From Amorphophallus konjac (taxonomy: Eukaryota; Streptophyta; Magnoliopsida; Alismatales; Araceae): 64,000 nucleotides of DNA. The position numbers were made by a program, and so were the translations under genes. Under the pieces are notes generated by a model. The model was not told the origin of the DNA and ran no database searches. It saw only the letters and a program-made list of their open reading frames with translations. The stretch covers positions 221,325,643-221,389,642 of the forward strand of contig CM040128.1 of assembly GCA_022559845.1 (NCBI GenBank), written 5' to 3'. Positions 28,923 to 40,900 of the stretch are shown one piece after another; positions within the stretch are counted from its first letter, which is position 1; the number at the start of each line of letters is the position of its first letter.

Positions 28923-30299
28923 ATGGATTCCCAGTAGCCCAGGCGATATAGCCGTTGGCACACCCATGGGCTTGGAAACCATCCTATCTCCTTCATTAGG
29001 CCCGAAGCCTTTGACTTTTGTGGCTCCAAAGTCCCGAGCGACTACCTACATTGGGAAGCCGCCATGGATAAATATTTCTATTATTACATCATGTCCGAGG
29101 CCTGGCAATTCTCGTTTGCCAAGGATAGGCTTTTTCACGAGGCTGCCGAGAAGTGGAGAGACATTGAATGCTTGAGGCAAATTAGGAGGCAATGGCCCAT
29201 TGAGTCATGGTGGGACATGAAGAGGGAGCTTAGGAGGGTCTATCTTCCCCACCTAGTCACCTCCCACCAGTCCTACCCAGTCACCTCTAACCTACCCCAC
29301 CCGGTAACCTCCAACCGACCCCACCCAATCACTTCCAACCAAGTGGGTCATAGCCGGAGGCAAAGAGCCCCACATGTAGACGAGCCTAAGCCCAATCCTA
29401 GGCCGAGTGATTATGGGCGAGTCCATCATGATACCCCTACTTCAAACCCGACCATTGTCAAACTTTTCAAAACCATTTCGGATCGGTTGGATAGGATGTG
29501 TACTCAAATTGACGGATTCCTGCCCGAGCCTCTCAACCCGGTGCCACCCCAAGGACCTCTTCCCCTCGAGGAGGATATTCCTTCCCCACCCATGAGAGCT
29601 CCATTGCCACTACCCTTACCTTCCGATCTTTATTCGGAATCACCTCATTTGGAGCCGCCTCAGCCAGAGCCACAGATGTTTCTAACGAGAAAGCTTTTCA
29701 TCGCCGATCCACTACTTAGTTGGCTGAAGATAGGCTTGGTCCATAGAGCATTATGCTATCCATCCATGGACCCCACACTACCATTAGTGCCGGTCAACTC
29801 ATTCCATACCACGTTCCGGTCTAGTCACCATGTTGATACATTGGATGACCTTCTTAAGGGATTAGACCGACAGTTGAAGTTGACACACTTATTGGCCCCA
29901 GGCTTCGACCGACCCATAGGTCGTAGCTTCACCCATCCCACTTGGGGGTCCATTACCTACGTGTGCACTGTGGGTCACGTCACCACGGAGGTCCTCTTAT
30001 TCCTCCCCACGCCGGCCGAGGTCGACTTCCTTCCCTTTTGCCTGAGGGAGGAACCATATTTTCCCCATGAGATCACCGTCCCTTTTACCATAATGGATGA
30101 AGGTGCCCATCTACACCTTCAAGAATTTTCAACATGGGGACGGACATATGGGAACCCAGTTCGAGGGGTCGCACTTTCTTTGATCCCTTCGATCCCTTCC
30201 CTAGGGAACCTTATGACCCACCATATCTACTCCCCTTCTTCCCGGGAGTCCACTACCACACCCCTTCCCCACGGGCCAGTCCACCTACATTCAGCCTAG
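28923..30299 (+). pseudogene. Gag-like protein fused to a conserved region of unknown function (element F)
   Basis: Frame from ATG 28923 with one stop, TAG 28935-28937, then open to TAG 30297-30299. The N-terminal part (SDYLHWEAAMDKYFY, then WWDMKRELRRVYLP) is a gypsy Gag capsid core, homologous to 43996-44290 of element I. A Pro-rich spacer follows. From about 29640 comes a segment matching element I, including FHTTFRSSHHVDTLDDLLKG (about 29800-29860) and GSITYVC...LLFLPTP (about 29945-30020). This is not protease, RT or integrase as far as I can recognise. A further piece (DPFDPF...YDPPY) lies in another frame after about 30170, implying a frameshift. Confidence 0.75.
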
Positions 30300-30517
30300 G
30301 GACCGTTCCACGGTCATCATATAAGGGTAACGAAGAAGGAGCATTCGACTCTCCTAGCCCTCTCAAGTCTCCCAAATCCAACAGGCAGCTACATGCTAGG
30401 GACATACTAGGATGTCTAGGAGTCCCCCATTCCCTCAACCATCGATTGCATCTTGTGTATGCATGGCACACATTCGGATGTCCTGGTCCACCATTGCATA
30501 TATATGAGTCGGACTAA
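30170..30517 (+). pseudogene. Frameshifted downstream part of the element F ORF
   Basis: A shifted frame reads FFDPFDPFPREPYDPPY (compare FYDPYDPLQWE in element I) and ends with a FGCPGPP motif at about 30469-30490, before TAA 30515-30517. The FGCPGPP heptapeptide is repeated four times in element I. Confidence 0.6.
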
Positions 30518-31000
30518 TAGTAGGTTTGTTTAGGGTCATGTGTGAGTCCGTATTTTTCTTTATTTTTGTCAAGATTGTCAAGTGCATAGTGAGTCTGCAT
30601 GCATTGAGTCGAGTCGGTCTCATGTCAGCTCGTGTTGTCAGTCCCTTTCGAGTGTGAGGCAAGTCGGGTCTAATGCGTACGATGTAGACTTGCTGGAATT
30701 TGAGATCGGCTCTACCTCAACATATTAGATCTAGTCACATAAAGGGACACAACGGTGATTCCTAGTGAGTCTTTGAGCCGCCTCCTCCCCTTTGAGAGTG
30801 ACCCCACCCCGGAGTGTACACCATTAGCCTCATTCCCACAGCAACGTGAGCATATCGAATCTATACGGGATGAGCAAGTGACGATTACTTGGAGTGGAGC
30901 TTACTCCGTGATTTTAGGTTCGGTGATGGATCCGCAGGAGCCACACAAGCAGCCACACCCCTTACTCGACGGGGTCGAGTTCTTCCCACCCGGGGAGAAT
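30518..31000 (+). pseudogene. Remnant of the integrase/chromodomain tail and polypurine tract (element F)
   Basis: 30755-31000 encodes a stretch (RDEQVTITWSG...HPLLDGVEFFPPGEN) collinear with the last part of the element I ORF (DEQVTTTRSK...HLLDGVKFSAP). The integrase C-terminal part present in I is not recognisable here. CACCCGGGGAGAAT at 30987-31000 is the polypurine tract. Confidence 0.6.
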
Positions 31001-32941
31001 TGATGGGAATCAACACCGGGCACTGACATTTTTATTTTGCATTTGTGTCCTTTTATTTGTATTTATACCCTTGGCTAATTGGGTTTGCAATTGTAAGGCA
31101 TTATAAGCCAAAAAGGGTAGTCTTTAAAGTCTTTAGGTTTCTTTGTAAATTGCCCGTGGGTCCAGCAAGGTCCCCCACCCTCTTCCCCATTGGTCCACCT
31201 AGGTTCTAGGGCCCATGTAGGGCTGGTTCAAAGTCCAGCATTGGACTTGGACCAAGGGGGGGACAAGGTGGAAGAAAATTTAAACTTGGACCAAGCAAAG
31301 TCCAAGATGCTCCCCCCTTATAATATAGTTTATTCCATGTTGTATTTTTATTTAATTTGATCATTTGACCATATGGGGGAAGAAAATGCTCTCCCTAGTT
31401 TACCCCTCGCCTCTCTCCCATGAAATTCCCAGCCCCCCACCCCTTGCCATTCTCTATATAAGCCTATGTATAGTGTCATTAGAGATTTTAATGAAGATTA
31501 ATGTGAGAAAAATTCAGAAATTGTCCAAGGAAGCCCAAGGGCGCCCCTCTCTCTCTCCCACCCCCTTGCAGAAGGATTTGTATGAATTTCTTGATGTGTG
31601 AAGCCTCCTTCCCTCCCCCTCTTTGAGTGTGAAGCTCAGCACCAGCGCCCCCGCCGCCATCGAGCCGTCGTCGCACCACCACTGCGTCGAAGTTCTATCT
31701 ACATCAGGATAGAGGGTTGAAGCCCGAATTTTATCTCCACATAAAGAGATCTCATCAAGTTGCAATTTTGAGTGTTTGTTCTTCTTGTTATTCCCAGTCT
31801 CCATTTTAAATTTCGTGTCAATCAGAGGTCGTTTGGTATTTTTCCCCGAATTTTTGTTCCACCCGTGACAGTCTATCAGCTTGCAGATATACAGGATAAG
31901 AGTTTGTTCTTCTATTTTTCCCACCCCCTTATACATCTCTCAAAAATCCCGAAACATTCATGTGTGTTCCTCACTTTCCTACTTTCCACCCATAATTTTT
32001 CCAGGGTCTAGATCTATCATCTTCCTGTCGGTCAAAATTTATTTTCAGGGAAAACTTAGTATGTCCTGTGTGTCTGTCAGTCCGAGCCAGCAGAAACCTT
32101 TGAGTGACAGTCGTTTTCACTTTCAACCAGTTCACTTGATGGATCTGAAAAAAATATATGTTGTAGCCCTCTGAGTCCTCTATCCCTCGGTACTAATTTT
32201 GTGTCGATCCGACATCGGATCTGGCCGCAGAAATTCTTCTCGTGGAGGCGTGTAGTTCAGATCCGAGGACAGGCCAGCAACTCTGTCTAAGAATTAATTC
32301 CTCAGAAAATACGCCGACTCACCTTCGGCGACTGCCACTCCTGGAGATCGACCGGCAACCCATCAAAATCATCCCAGGCAGTCGCCGTAGCAAGGAGTCG
32401 ACCGGAAGCCATCGTCCCAGTTGCTAAGTTCCCTTGCTGTACCGAGTTGGAACAGTACCGAGTCGGACCAGCAGCCCGTCTCCGGCCCGAAAGCCCTTCC
32501 GGCTTGTTGCCCGTCAACCCGAGTCGCTACTCCCGGGTCCCACATTGTAGCCCTTTACCTCCCTGTGTAGAGTGGGTAATAAAATTCACTGCTGTAATTA
32601 TTTATTTACTGTACACCGGGAATACGAGTTCGGCCGGGATCATCTTCCCCACTCCCGGAGCGTGGACGTATCGTGTCCGCTCCCTTTCTCGGCATTTGCT
32701 TTCCTCATATAGTTTCATATGCCGCTGCTAGAGTGATAGGAACATAGCTCGTTATATAAATTTTATCACCGCTGCGAGAGTGAGTGAGTGAACCCGTCCC
32801 ATGACTCAATCCGAGTACATGCGGAAAAGCCGATACTCGAGGCTCATTGTCGGTTTCTCAACTGCGCACGATCCCACGTTTTCCTCGCCTAGGGATGAGT
32901 TGCGAGCTAGAGTCCCAAGTTCGCGTCTCCGTCTCGCATCA
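31001..32941 (+). repeat. 3' LTR of element F (1941 bp)
   Basis: Collinear with the 5' LTR, TGATGGGAATC...CTCGCATCA, followed by CGCTC. Differences from the 5' LTR are scattered substitutions and a few short indels, including loss of one GGAACCGAGTC-like copy near 32459. Confidence 0.92.
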
Positions 32942-33009
32942 CGCTCACTCCCACTTTTTTATCTTCTTCAATTTTTCTCTCTTCTACGAGTTTTGAGGCG
33001 ATGCCTTCC

Positions 33010-33017
33010 TTTTATAT
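33010..33017 (-). promoter_or_regulatory. LTR TATA box (LTR D)
   Basis: Minus-strand ATATAAAA in GGATATAAAAGGAAGG, immediately before the GA-rich region, the same layout as the other Sirevirus-like LTRs. Confidence 0.65.
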
Positions 33018-33539
33018 CCAGAAGCAGGGTATCAGAAAAGGTACCCAACAAATCATGTAAATTCACCAGGAAAGAGAATATTCCTTCATCATTGGTCTCT
33101 CAGAGACCCTGCCACGTTGACATGACTTTACGCGCCAAACTTGGATCACGTGTCCATCATTAGTTAACCTGGGATCACGTGCCACTACTTTGTTCGAGCT
33201 CACGTGCCTTGAGTTTTCACGCTGGCCTTTGAGTATCGCTGCTATCATTATGGTGTTTGCTGAAATGCCACCCTCAGTAGCTTAAGCTCTTTTGCTCTTT
33301 CAACTTGTACCTCTGCTGCTGCTGCCTTGATGAGCTGCCAAGAGCCCCACGAGCTTGTTGATGCTGTGGATCTTTCCATGGATCATGGTTGCTTTGAGTT
33401 CACACACTATTACCAGAGTGTCGTTGTTGCCTTCCTTGTTTTCACTAGATTTCCAACCTTGGCTGTAGGGAGATATTCTCTGTATCTTCTCTTCTACTTT
33501 CCACATACGTGGAAATCTCAGCTACCTCTAGTGTGTCAA

Positions 33540-34185
33540 GGCAATACCTAGGTGCATCGACCTTTCAGACCATGCAACCAAGCCATCTGCTTCAATCAGT
33601 CCTTTGAGTGCTCAGACCTTCACATTTCTTCTGCTTTGACCGAACTCTCTCAATTGCACCGACCTTACTTTGTACAAGCTAACTGACTATAGAATAGTAG
33701 CATCGACCTTATGATCATGAATCTGTTCAGCTGCACTTACCCTATAAGCAAGGATATATGCATGTGCACTGACCTCGATATGCAAAATTTATGCATGTGC
33801 ACGGACCTTGATATGTAAAATATATGCATGTGCACTGACCTTAATATGCAAAGTATGTGCATAGACTCTACACGTGCATAGACCATGAATTCAGCATGTG
33901 CACAGACCTTACTATGCATGTGTACAGACTTTAGACCTCAGACTATACATGTGCACAGACTTATGCTATGCATGTGCACAGACCTTAGAAACAAATGTGC
34001 ATCGACCTTCATGCACAAAATATATGTGCACCAACCTTGTAAGAAAATATGCATCGACCTTAGTGGTCAGAACGGTAGAAGGTGCACCGACCTTTCTTCT
34101 GAAGTAACTGAGGTAGCATCGACCTGTGCTCTGTGCTAGCGAGAGATGCACCAACCTTGACTTGAGCTAGTAGGAGGTGCACCAA
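33540..34185 (-). repeat. Motif array in U3 of LTR D
   Basis: About 20 copies whose plus-strand form is GTGCACAGACCTT or GTGCATCGACCTT. The transcribed strand reads AAGGTCTGTGCACATG or AAGGTCGATGCAC. Spacing is irregular (17-33 bp in the densest part, 33763-33996). Confidence 0.85.
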
Positions 34186-34622
34186 CCTTACTGTCAACCA
34201 TTAGTACAGCTTGTAGTGACTGGAGCTTTGACTGGCCAAACAAGACTATTGACTTTTCTCGTTGACTATGCATTGACTTCATTGACCATGTTGACTTTTC
34301 TTGTTGACTGTGCATTGACTTCTGATTTTAACTGGCTTTACTCTTACCTCATGCTGATTTCTTACTGTCAATTGTTCTCCACAGTCTAACTGTCCTGCCA
34401 ATGTCCTGTACCATACTTTTCAGCATGCACATGAGAATGCACATGAAGAGTTAAGACATATATCATCATTAATCGTACACATACATCATGACATCTTCAA
34501 AATCACAACCTTCTACTCATATAATTATGATGAAAGAAATGCATGAATCCATATGACATCATAAACCAATGAGTCATAGTGTTTGACATCATGACATCAT
34601 CAAAACCACAGGGGTACAATAG

Positions 34623-34751
34623 AGGAGGGCCTTGGAGGAGCAGCAGATGGCCACCGAGCGCGTCAGGGCTAAGTGGCGAGAGGCTATGAGCACGGTCGAG
34701 GCCAGCACTCAGATCCTGTCTGCTCTGGAGGCGGAGCTCATGGTAGCTTAG
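34623..34751 (+). pseudogene. C-terminal coding fragment of unknown gene
   Basis: Plus-strand frame of 42 codons ending at TAG 34749-34751, rich in Glu/Gln/Ala and likely coiled coil (TERVRAKWREAMSTVEASTQ). The same frame continues after the TAG for about 12 codons to TGA at 34786. What follows (to about 34900) is T-rich and looks like a transcript 3' end. It begins at the edge of LTR D, so the upstream part was cut away. Could be a host gene or transposon ORF. Confidence 0.3.
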
Positions 34752-34786
34752 TCTCACTTATCGGTGCTGGAGGAGGGCGAGCTGTG

Positions 34787-35040
34787 ACTTGTTTGTGCCC
34801 CCCCCCTTTTTTGTTTATGCTTTGTGCCTAGTTGCATAGATTTTTGTTACCCCAAGGGCATGTCTTGGGCTCTTTTTATAAAGTATGAATGACAACATGC
34901 TAGATGTCTTTTTGTCACTTCTTCTATTGTGCCACTCTTTCTTTTGCGAAGCAAAGATGGCTGTATGGGCTGGCAACCACGTGTACTGCTAGTAGTGGTT
35001 GATTCTTCTACTTTGTACTGGAACGTAATTATGATAGTGC
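34787..35040. other. Unassigned spacer
   Basis: T-rich sequence after the coding fragment with no gene or repeat that I recognise. Confidence 0.4.
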
Positions 35041-35877
35041 AGGAATGAGATGCACTAACTTGTTGCTGGGGATGGTGAAAGGACACGCCAAACCTGAAAG
35101 AAAAAGGGGTGAGCCTCATCTCATTAGCTCAATAGGGGATCGCGGATCCCCCAACACAACACAACAAAATGTAAAGAGCATCATAATAAATAAAAGCATA
35201 AGAATAACAGGCAAGAAAGACAATAAGGTAGAAATTATAACAATTTAAAACACATAACCAAGCTGAACTATTATTGCCAAAAGCCTACGCAATAGTAAAG
35301 TGACTCGTATAAACCATATCAGACTAAATTCTTATAATCACGGTAACATGTCTCTAATGGCAGACAAACACTCTAACTAGGCTACCAAGCAGACTCTCGA
35401 TCGATCTACCAAAGGGATGTAATAATACTACTCGAGCAGGATTGCCGAAGGTAGCAAAGAACTACATTCAATCACGCCTAACGAAGATATAGAATCACCA
35501 AACTCTAAACCTAGTCGCACGAGTATCACGACTATTCATAGCGATCCACGAAGTAGCACCATACAATAGAATACCCGAAGTAATACCATACAATGGGATA
35601 CTCTAAATAAAACCATACAATGGAATACCATCGACTGCCCTAAATGCTAAACCACAACTGTGAGAAATTAGGGTTGTCACACCCTCGAGTGACAGGAGTC
35701 CTATCCACTAGAAGCGAGACCGGATACATCCACTAACGACTAAGTCTTCTCTCAGGTGTCTCCTTGCATGCCCTAGATGGAAACTGAGACACCGTACAAG
35801 TAACCAGTAACCAACAAGGACTAGTCAGGGTCACGCTCGTCAGTACGCGTCTAAAGTCCCAAACTAAGTGTGCACAA
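35041..35877 (-). repeat. Left part of chromovirus LTR G
   Basis: Contains GGGGTGAGCCTCATCTCATT-type sequence at 35108, a block found near the inner end of chromovirus LTRs and in the same orientation in element C (GGGGGTGAGTGTGACGCTC, 14023). It continues at 52834 on the other side of element H. The left boundary near 35041 is uncertain; no gene seen. Confidence 0.5.
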
Positions 35878-37132
35878 TGTTGGGTCCCGCGAGGTGCAAA
35901 CGGATCTAGAAGGGGGGGTTGAATAGATCCTCTTAAAAGCTTTGGCCTATTTAAAAACTCTTAGCTATCAAAAGCATGAACCACTCCTATAAAGTGAATG
36001 AATCACTTAGGCACAATGCACATCGGAATTAAGTAGAGTGGCTCAAATGAAAAGACTTGGATTACAAGCGATGAAGCGTCAACTCTTCTTTAAGCACATT
36101 TGTGATCTTTGAGAGATACAAGCCTTGTAGTGCAAGGATCATAAACCATAACACTAGAGCATGAAATAGCTTGCAACAGCTGTGCGTGTGTGTGTGCTAT
36201 GTTGATCACTCAAAGTGCATGCGAGTCTATGCAAGGGAAACACTTAGCAATACTTTCACTTTGGCGCCTGCGTGCAAGGGTGCAGCAGGCCGCCCAAGGG
36301 ATGCAGTAAAAGTGCTAAGCTCAATTAAACCATAGATAGAACCGAAAGTGCAAATCTGAGTGCTTGAGTGTGTAAACAAGATAACGAAGTATGGAAGTAT
36401 GCGAACCTGTGAATGGGGGTAGAAGATATAGAGCAATCGCACACGATGAACAACCCACAACACATGGATTTTTAAGGTGGTTCGGTTGCAACCCCGCAAC
36501 CTACGTCCACCCCTCACCAAAATCCGATGAGGCTTTCCTGCTGACTCACAGCTTGACCGGGGACACGCCCCAAACCACAGAATAGAGAAAACCCTCTTTC
36601 TGTCTTCCTACACACAAAGCCGATAGGGACGGCTACACCGCAGATCGGAGAACTCCCGATTACCTTCCTACTAACCACCGATAGGGAAGATCTTCAGTTT
36701 CAATAGATTGAATGAAATGAAAATAGAACAAGATGAAAATGTTCAAACAAGATATGGAGATATGCTAGAATGAAGTAGATCTTGTCTGAGATTGTTGGAT
36801 CTTGAATCTGTTACTTTGATCTTCTCTTGATCCCTTTGAGTTGATGGAGAAGATAAAGGATGTAGCGTTGATCTTCCCTTGAGTTGATGAAGAGGTTTGG
36901 ATGTAGCTTTGATCTTCCTTTTGATCTCCTTTGTGAGCTTGCTTGCTTCTCTTCTTCCTTGGAGATTGAGGGCTTCAGATGTAGGCTTGAATCCCTTGGA
37001 TTGGATGTAGAACTTCTGCACGGAGTACTGTTCACGGCTACAATACCTCTTCTTCCTTGGAGCTCCTCTAGCCTCTCTTCATCTCTCTTTGCTCCAAATG
37101 ATCAACTAGGGTTTCTAACCCTCTTGTGTTGG

Positions 37133-37140
37133 TTTTATAT
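37133..37140 (-). promoter_or_regulatory. LTR TATA box (3' LTR of H)
   Basis: Minus-strand ATATAAAA; the same in the 5' LTR at 51935-51942. Confidence 0.65.
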
Positions 37141-37209
37141 CTCTTTGGATTAAAGAAATCCATGGGGAATGGCCCTTCTTGAAGTGAAAAAACAAAGTCA
37201 ACATTGATG

Positions 37210-37400
37210 GCTCGGGGCTGGCGGTCGACCTGCAGCTTCTGGCGGTCGACCTCTACTGAGAAACGCTATAGACGGATGTTCCCTGGGATTTCCGGTCGAC
37301 CGCTACTGGCTGGCGGTCGACCGCTACTGAAAGAGCTACAGCCTGGAGGTTGCTGGCAAGGGCGGTCGACCGCCCCTGTGCTGGCGGTCGACCGCCAGCT
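37210..37400. repeat. Cluster of GGTCGACC palindromes (LTR of H)
   Basis: Six copies around GGCGGTCGACCGCC or GGTCGACCTC between 37210 and 37400, 70-270 bp upstream of the TATA box. The best copies are a 14-bp perfect palindrome. The 5' LTR has the same cluster at 52080-52265 with a few CG to CA/TG changes. Confidence 0.85.
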
Positions 37401-37958
37401 GGGCAAACCCCAGGTTTTCCCAGGTCAGTCCGTTAACCTTCTTAGCTCGCTTAAGTCCCCATTCATGTCTGTAGCATCAACCTTGACTATCTAGATGGTG
37501 TCAACTGAGTCTTTGACTTTGGGTTCTCTTGGTTATGCTTCTTTGTGCATCGACCTTAACTATTATTGAGCTTTCACTTTTACCAACTCCACTCCATTCC
37601 TTGGATTATCTTGTGGCTTGCTATCTAGAAGTTGCACCGACCTTGAACCATCCATAAGGCAAGATATGCACTGACCATATGAGGAATATGCAATGACCTT
37701 ATGTGTGATGCCATTCAGCTTGATTTCTGTGCTTGAAACATGCTAGATTTCCGTGCATTCAATATTGTCATATGTCTTGATATCTGTGTATCCAGTTGCC
37801 TAGATTTGTGTGTCATTCTTGATCTTTTGCGCTGGAAGTATAATGACCTGAAATGAATAAATATTAACACTATCAAATACAGGTATAGTTCATTAATGAC
37901 TACAGAGGCAGACATCATCAAAACCATAAAATTAATCATGTTGCATACATGTTCAACA

Positions 37959-37972
37959 TTCCCCCCCTTTTT
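37959..37972 (-). other. Polypurine tract (element H)
   Basis: Minus-strand AAAAAGGGGGGGAA directly before the 3' LTR. Confidence 0.8.
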
Positions 37973-40900
37973 GATGATGGCAATTATGAATCATTCTGAA
38001 CTATGAGTCATTATAAATTCAAAAGTCATTATAAATTCACATGGCAACTATGAGTCAAAAATATTCTTAAGAAGAAGAAGATTCTCTCCCTATCCCCTTT
38101 TGACAAAGACTCACATGGTTCTCACCCCCTTTGACACACAGAGTGGATTCTTTGATTAATGACTCACATAAACTTACCACATTCTTTGATTAATGACTCA
38201 CATAAACTTCTCCCCCTTTGACAACATCAAAAGATCTAGAAAAGAGATAGAGAGACTCACATTAGCGATGCACACAAAATGACTTACATGATTTTCTGTT
38301 ATCTTCTATGTGACATCATTACAAGCGACCATAGTGTGGAGAAAACATGTCATTGCAGGCAACATTCCAGAAAATGATGTGGAAAAACATGCCAATGCTT
38401 GTACACTTATTAAGGTTGACAAGATAACTAGAGAGAACAACCAATTGTGGAAAGCCAGTTATAGGACCGATACCAATGAATGATATGGATGTATCGAACA
38501 TGGTGGTGTCCCGTGGCTTGGCAAAGACAATGTAAGTGTGAGAGGTGGAGTCACAGTAGCATGATTCAATTCCTCAAATAGTGGAGATGGATAGAGCAGC
38601 CAAGGAGCATTTTTTTTATTTCAAATTTTGCAAGATTTTTAGTGGTTTTCTAGTTTTCAGATTTTTTAGATTTTCTATGCAATGCATGGAAATGATAAAT
38701 GCAAGCTACGATTGTATGAAGTTAAGACGTGCATGCCACCCTATTGCATGAAAGTATGATACTAATGATGCTAAGACTTATGCCACGTGCCAATGAATGA
38801 GAAAGCAATGTGATATCACTTGACAGAAGACACCAATGATTTTGGATACGACTTGAAAGGAGCATCAAGATGATACCACTTGTTGGATGATACCAAGGTG
38901 ATGTAATCATGGCAGCCTGAATGATTTATGTAGATATGGCAGATGAAGGCAAACAACAAGGAGCATCAAGATATGACTTCTCAAGAGAGAATGGAGGTTC
39001 TTTAATCTGAAACCAAGTTCATAAATCAGAGTTATGGATTTTTTAGAATTTCCAGTTATAGAACCCAAATGAACCAGCTCTTACATTCAGATTGGTTTAA
39101 TGCTAATGAGTTCTGGCCTACTCAGTAGAATAACATGAAGACATTTGCATGCAAGTTTAATAGTAGTGAACCAGAAATTCATGTCAAAACAAGATTAACC
39201 GTCTCTTATCTTACTCATTCAGTTACATTGGTTCCCTTGAGAGTGATCACAATAAGTGTTGAGTCTAAACACTTAGATGACTTAGATTTGATTCATGAGT
39301 GCTACACATTCAGATTTTTCTTTTGAAATCATTTGAAAGGTGATTGTTATCATTTTACGAGCAGTCAAGTGTAGCAACCACCCTTTGACGTGAGTGTGCA
39401 CGTTTACCAGACGTAAGCATCCCCAGTTACTCAGTGTAGCTCACGATTTTACCTCACTTAGAATAGAGATAGCATAGTCACCTTATGACATATCGAACCT
39501 CATTTTCTTTGATGAGGAGATATATTTCTCAGCAATAATGCCATTGCTCTGTCTTGAGATTACTTTAAGTGTAGCCACTTTTTGAAATAAACAGATTCAA
39601 CAAATGTTTAAAAATAATACTTAACTGAAGTTTCTCGATCAAGGATGCCTTTGTACTCAAAAAATCTTTCAGATTCAAGACGGCATAACAAGTCAAAACA
39701 TGAGAAACTAGTTTAAATCCATTAAGCCCGACCACAAATATTTTTAAGACCATCAAACTTCAAGACTCAAGAAATCATTAATGTTAAACCAAAATCATTC
39801 ATATTCAAGACAATCACAAGACTCTATAAAAGAAAATTCTTCTTGAAGATTCACTCTGATAAACAACCTCAATAATAGATAGGGAATCCTCCAAGAAGTT
39901 CAAGGCACTTTGAATCCAAGTTGAACCACAAAAGGATGTTAGCAATATGATGCAGTGGTTTGATATCAAAAGAGAGTGTTACATATGAGTGGAAGCTTGA
40001 GAATCAATGGTGAACACTCCCCTTGAGGTTATGCACTGAGCTCAGACTAGAATGGAAGAGATAAAGTTATCAGCTGCAAGGAGGTGTTGACTCTGACATT
40101 GTGTGATGTCGATACCCGGAGCTCAGATAGAAGTAATTTTCAGGTAGATAGAACTGTGGGGTCGACCTATCAAAGGAGTGAGGTCAACCTGTTGAACTGC
40201 AAGGCAGAGTTTTGACTGGATTTTCATGATGGGTAAACTCCCCCTGAGAAGAAGCATTTTGTGCCATGATGTTAATAGAATGAAGATGAAACATATGCAT
40301 GAATGCTGCAAAGAAACAACTCCCCCATACTCTATGGCCTATATGCGACATTGACGCATGGTACGTGGCGGAGGTGAAACCTCACGCATATTGAGTGCTT
40401 CTAGGCAAGCATAACTTGCCTTTCCATACATCAACATTTGATATACCATGGCCGTGCAAGAGTGAAATGATGTGAAATGATTCAAGCTGGATTGATGTTG
40501 ACTCCCCGACTCCCCCTGAGTACATGCATGGGTTGGGGATGAATTATGCAGCCTAAGACTTATGTGAATACACAATGCAATGAAGATGCTGCAAAATGAT
40601 TGTGCATTTTTGTGTCTTCTAAACATGATGTGCATTAAGGTATGTGTGATCACAAGATGATGCAAACACACATGAATGCAACTTGATGATGATGCCAATA
40701 GACACCCCCTTTGAATAATGCTAACATGAATAACGAGTTGAAAATGCAGCCATGGTATGCATCATCAAAACCAAAATCCAAGCATTTCATGTGGCTGATA
40801 GCAAGACTTAAGCAACTCATCATCACATCAACTTCATCAGCATAACAAGTTTTTTATGAATTAAATAGCTGAAATCAAGCATGGTGTGAGCAAGTTATCT

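Larger units (their letters stand above)
26601..32941 (+). mobile_element. Non-autonomous gypsy-like retrotransposon (element F)
   Basis: 6341-bp element: LTRs 26601-28561 and 31001-32941 with TGATG...CATCA ends, initiator-Met primer site, a Gag-like ORF continuing into a conserved region of unknown function, a remnant of the tail seen in element I, polypurine tract and CGCTC duplication. No protease, RT, RNase H or integrase core is visible in the 2.4-kb interior. It was inserted into the GA-rich R region of LTR D. Element I is a related family with the same LTR ends and ORF layout. Confidence 0.88.
16995..34610 (-). mobile_element. Sirevirus-like LTR (element D), split by two insertions
   Basis: Minus-strand LTR from 34610 (start, TGTGGTTTTGATGATG) to 16995 (end, CTATCA, followed by the primer site). 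It is interrupted by element E (17038-25414) and element F (26601-32941). Removing both with one copy of each target duplication leaves 2888 bp, almost the same as the 2878-bp LTR of E. Order from its start: motif-rich U3 (33540-34185), TATA (33010-33017), purine-rich R (CT-rich on the plus strand, 26230-26600 and 32947-32990), then U5, which includes a segment (25680-25800) matching the complement of 24890-24980 in E. No internal coding region of D remains in the window. Confidence 0.8.
32947..34610 (-). repeat. U3 and promoter part of LTR D
   Basis: Last fragment of LTR D. On the minus strand: LTR start at 34610, motif array (33540-34185), TATA box, start of the GA-rich R region (32947-33000). 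No gene seen; the short ORFs here are chance. Confidence 0.75.
35878..37958 (-). repeat. 3' LTR of element H (2081 bp)
   Basis: Collinear with 50680-52833. TATA (minus) at 37133-37140. Upstream of it on the transcribed strand are six GGTCGACC palindromes (37210-37400) and a few AAGGTCGATGCAC-type motifs (37547, 37631, 37667). It lacks 61 bp present in the other LTR. Confidence 0.92.
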
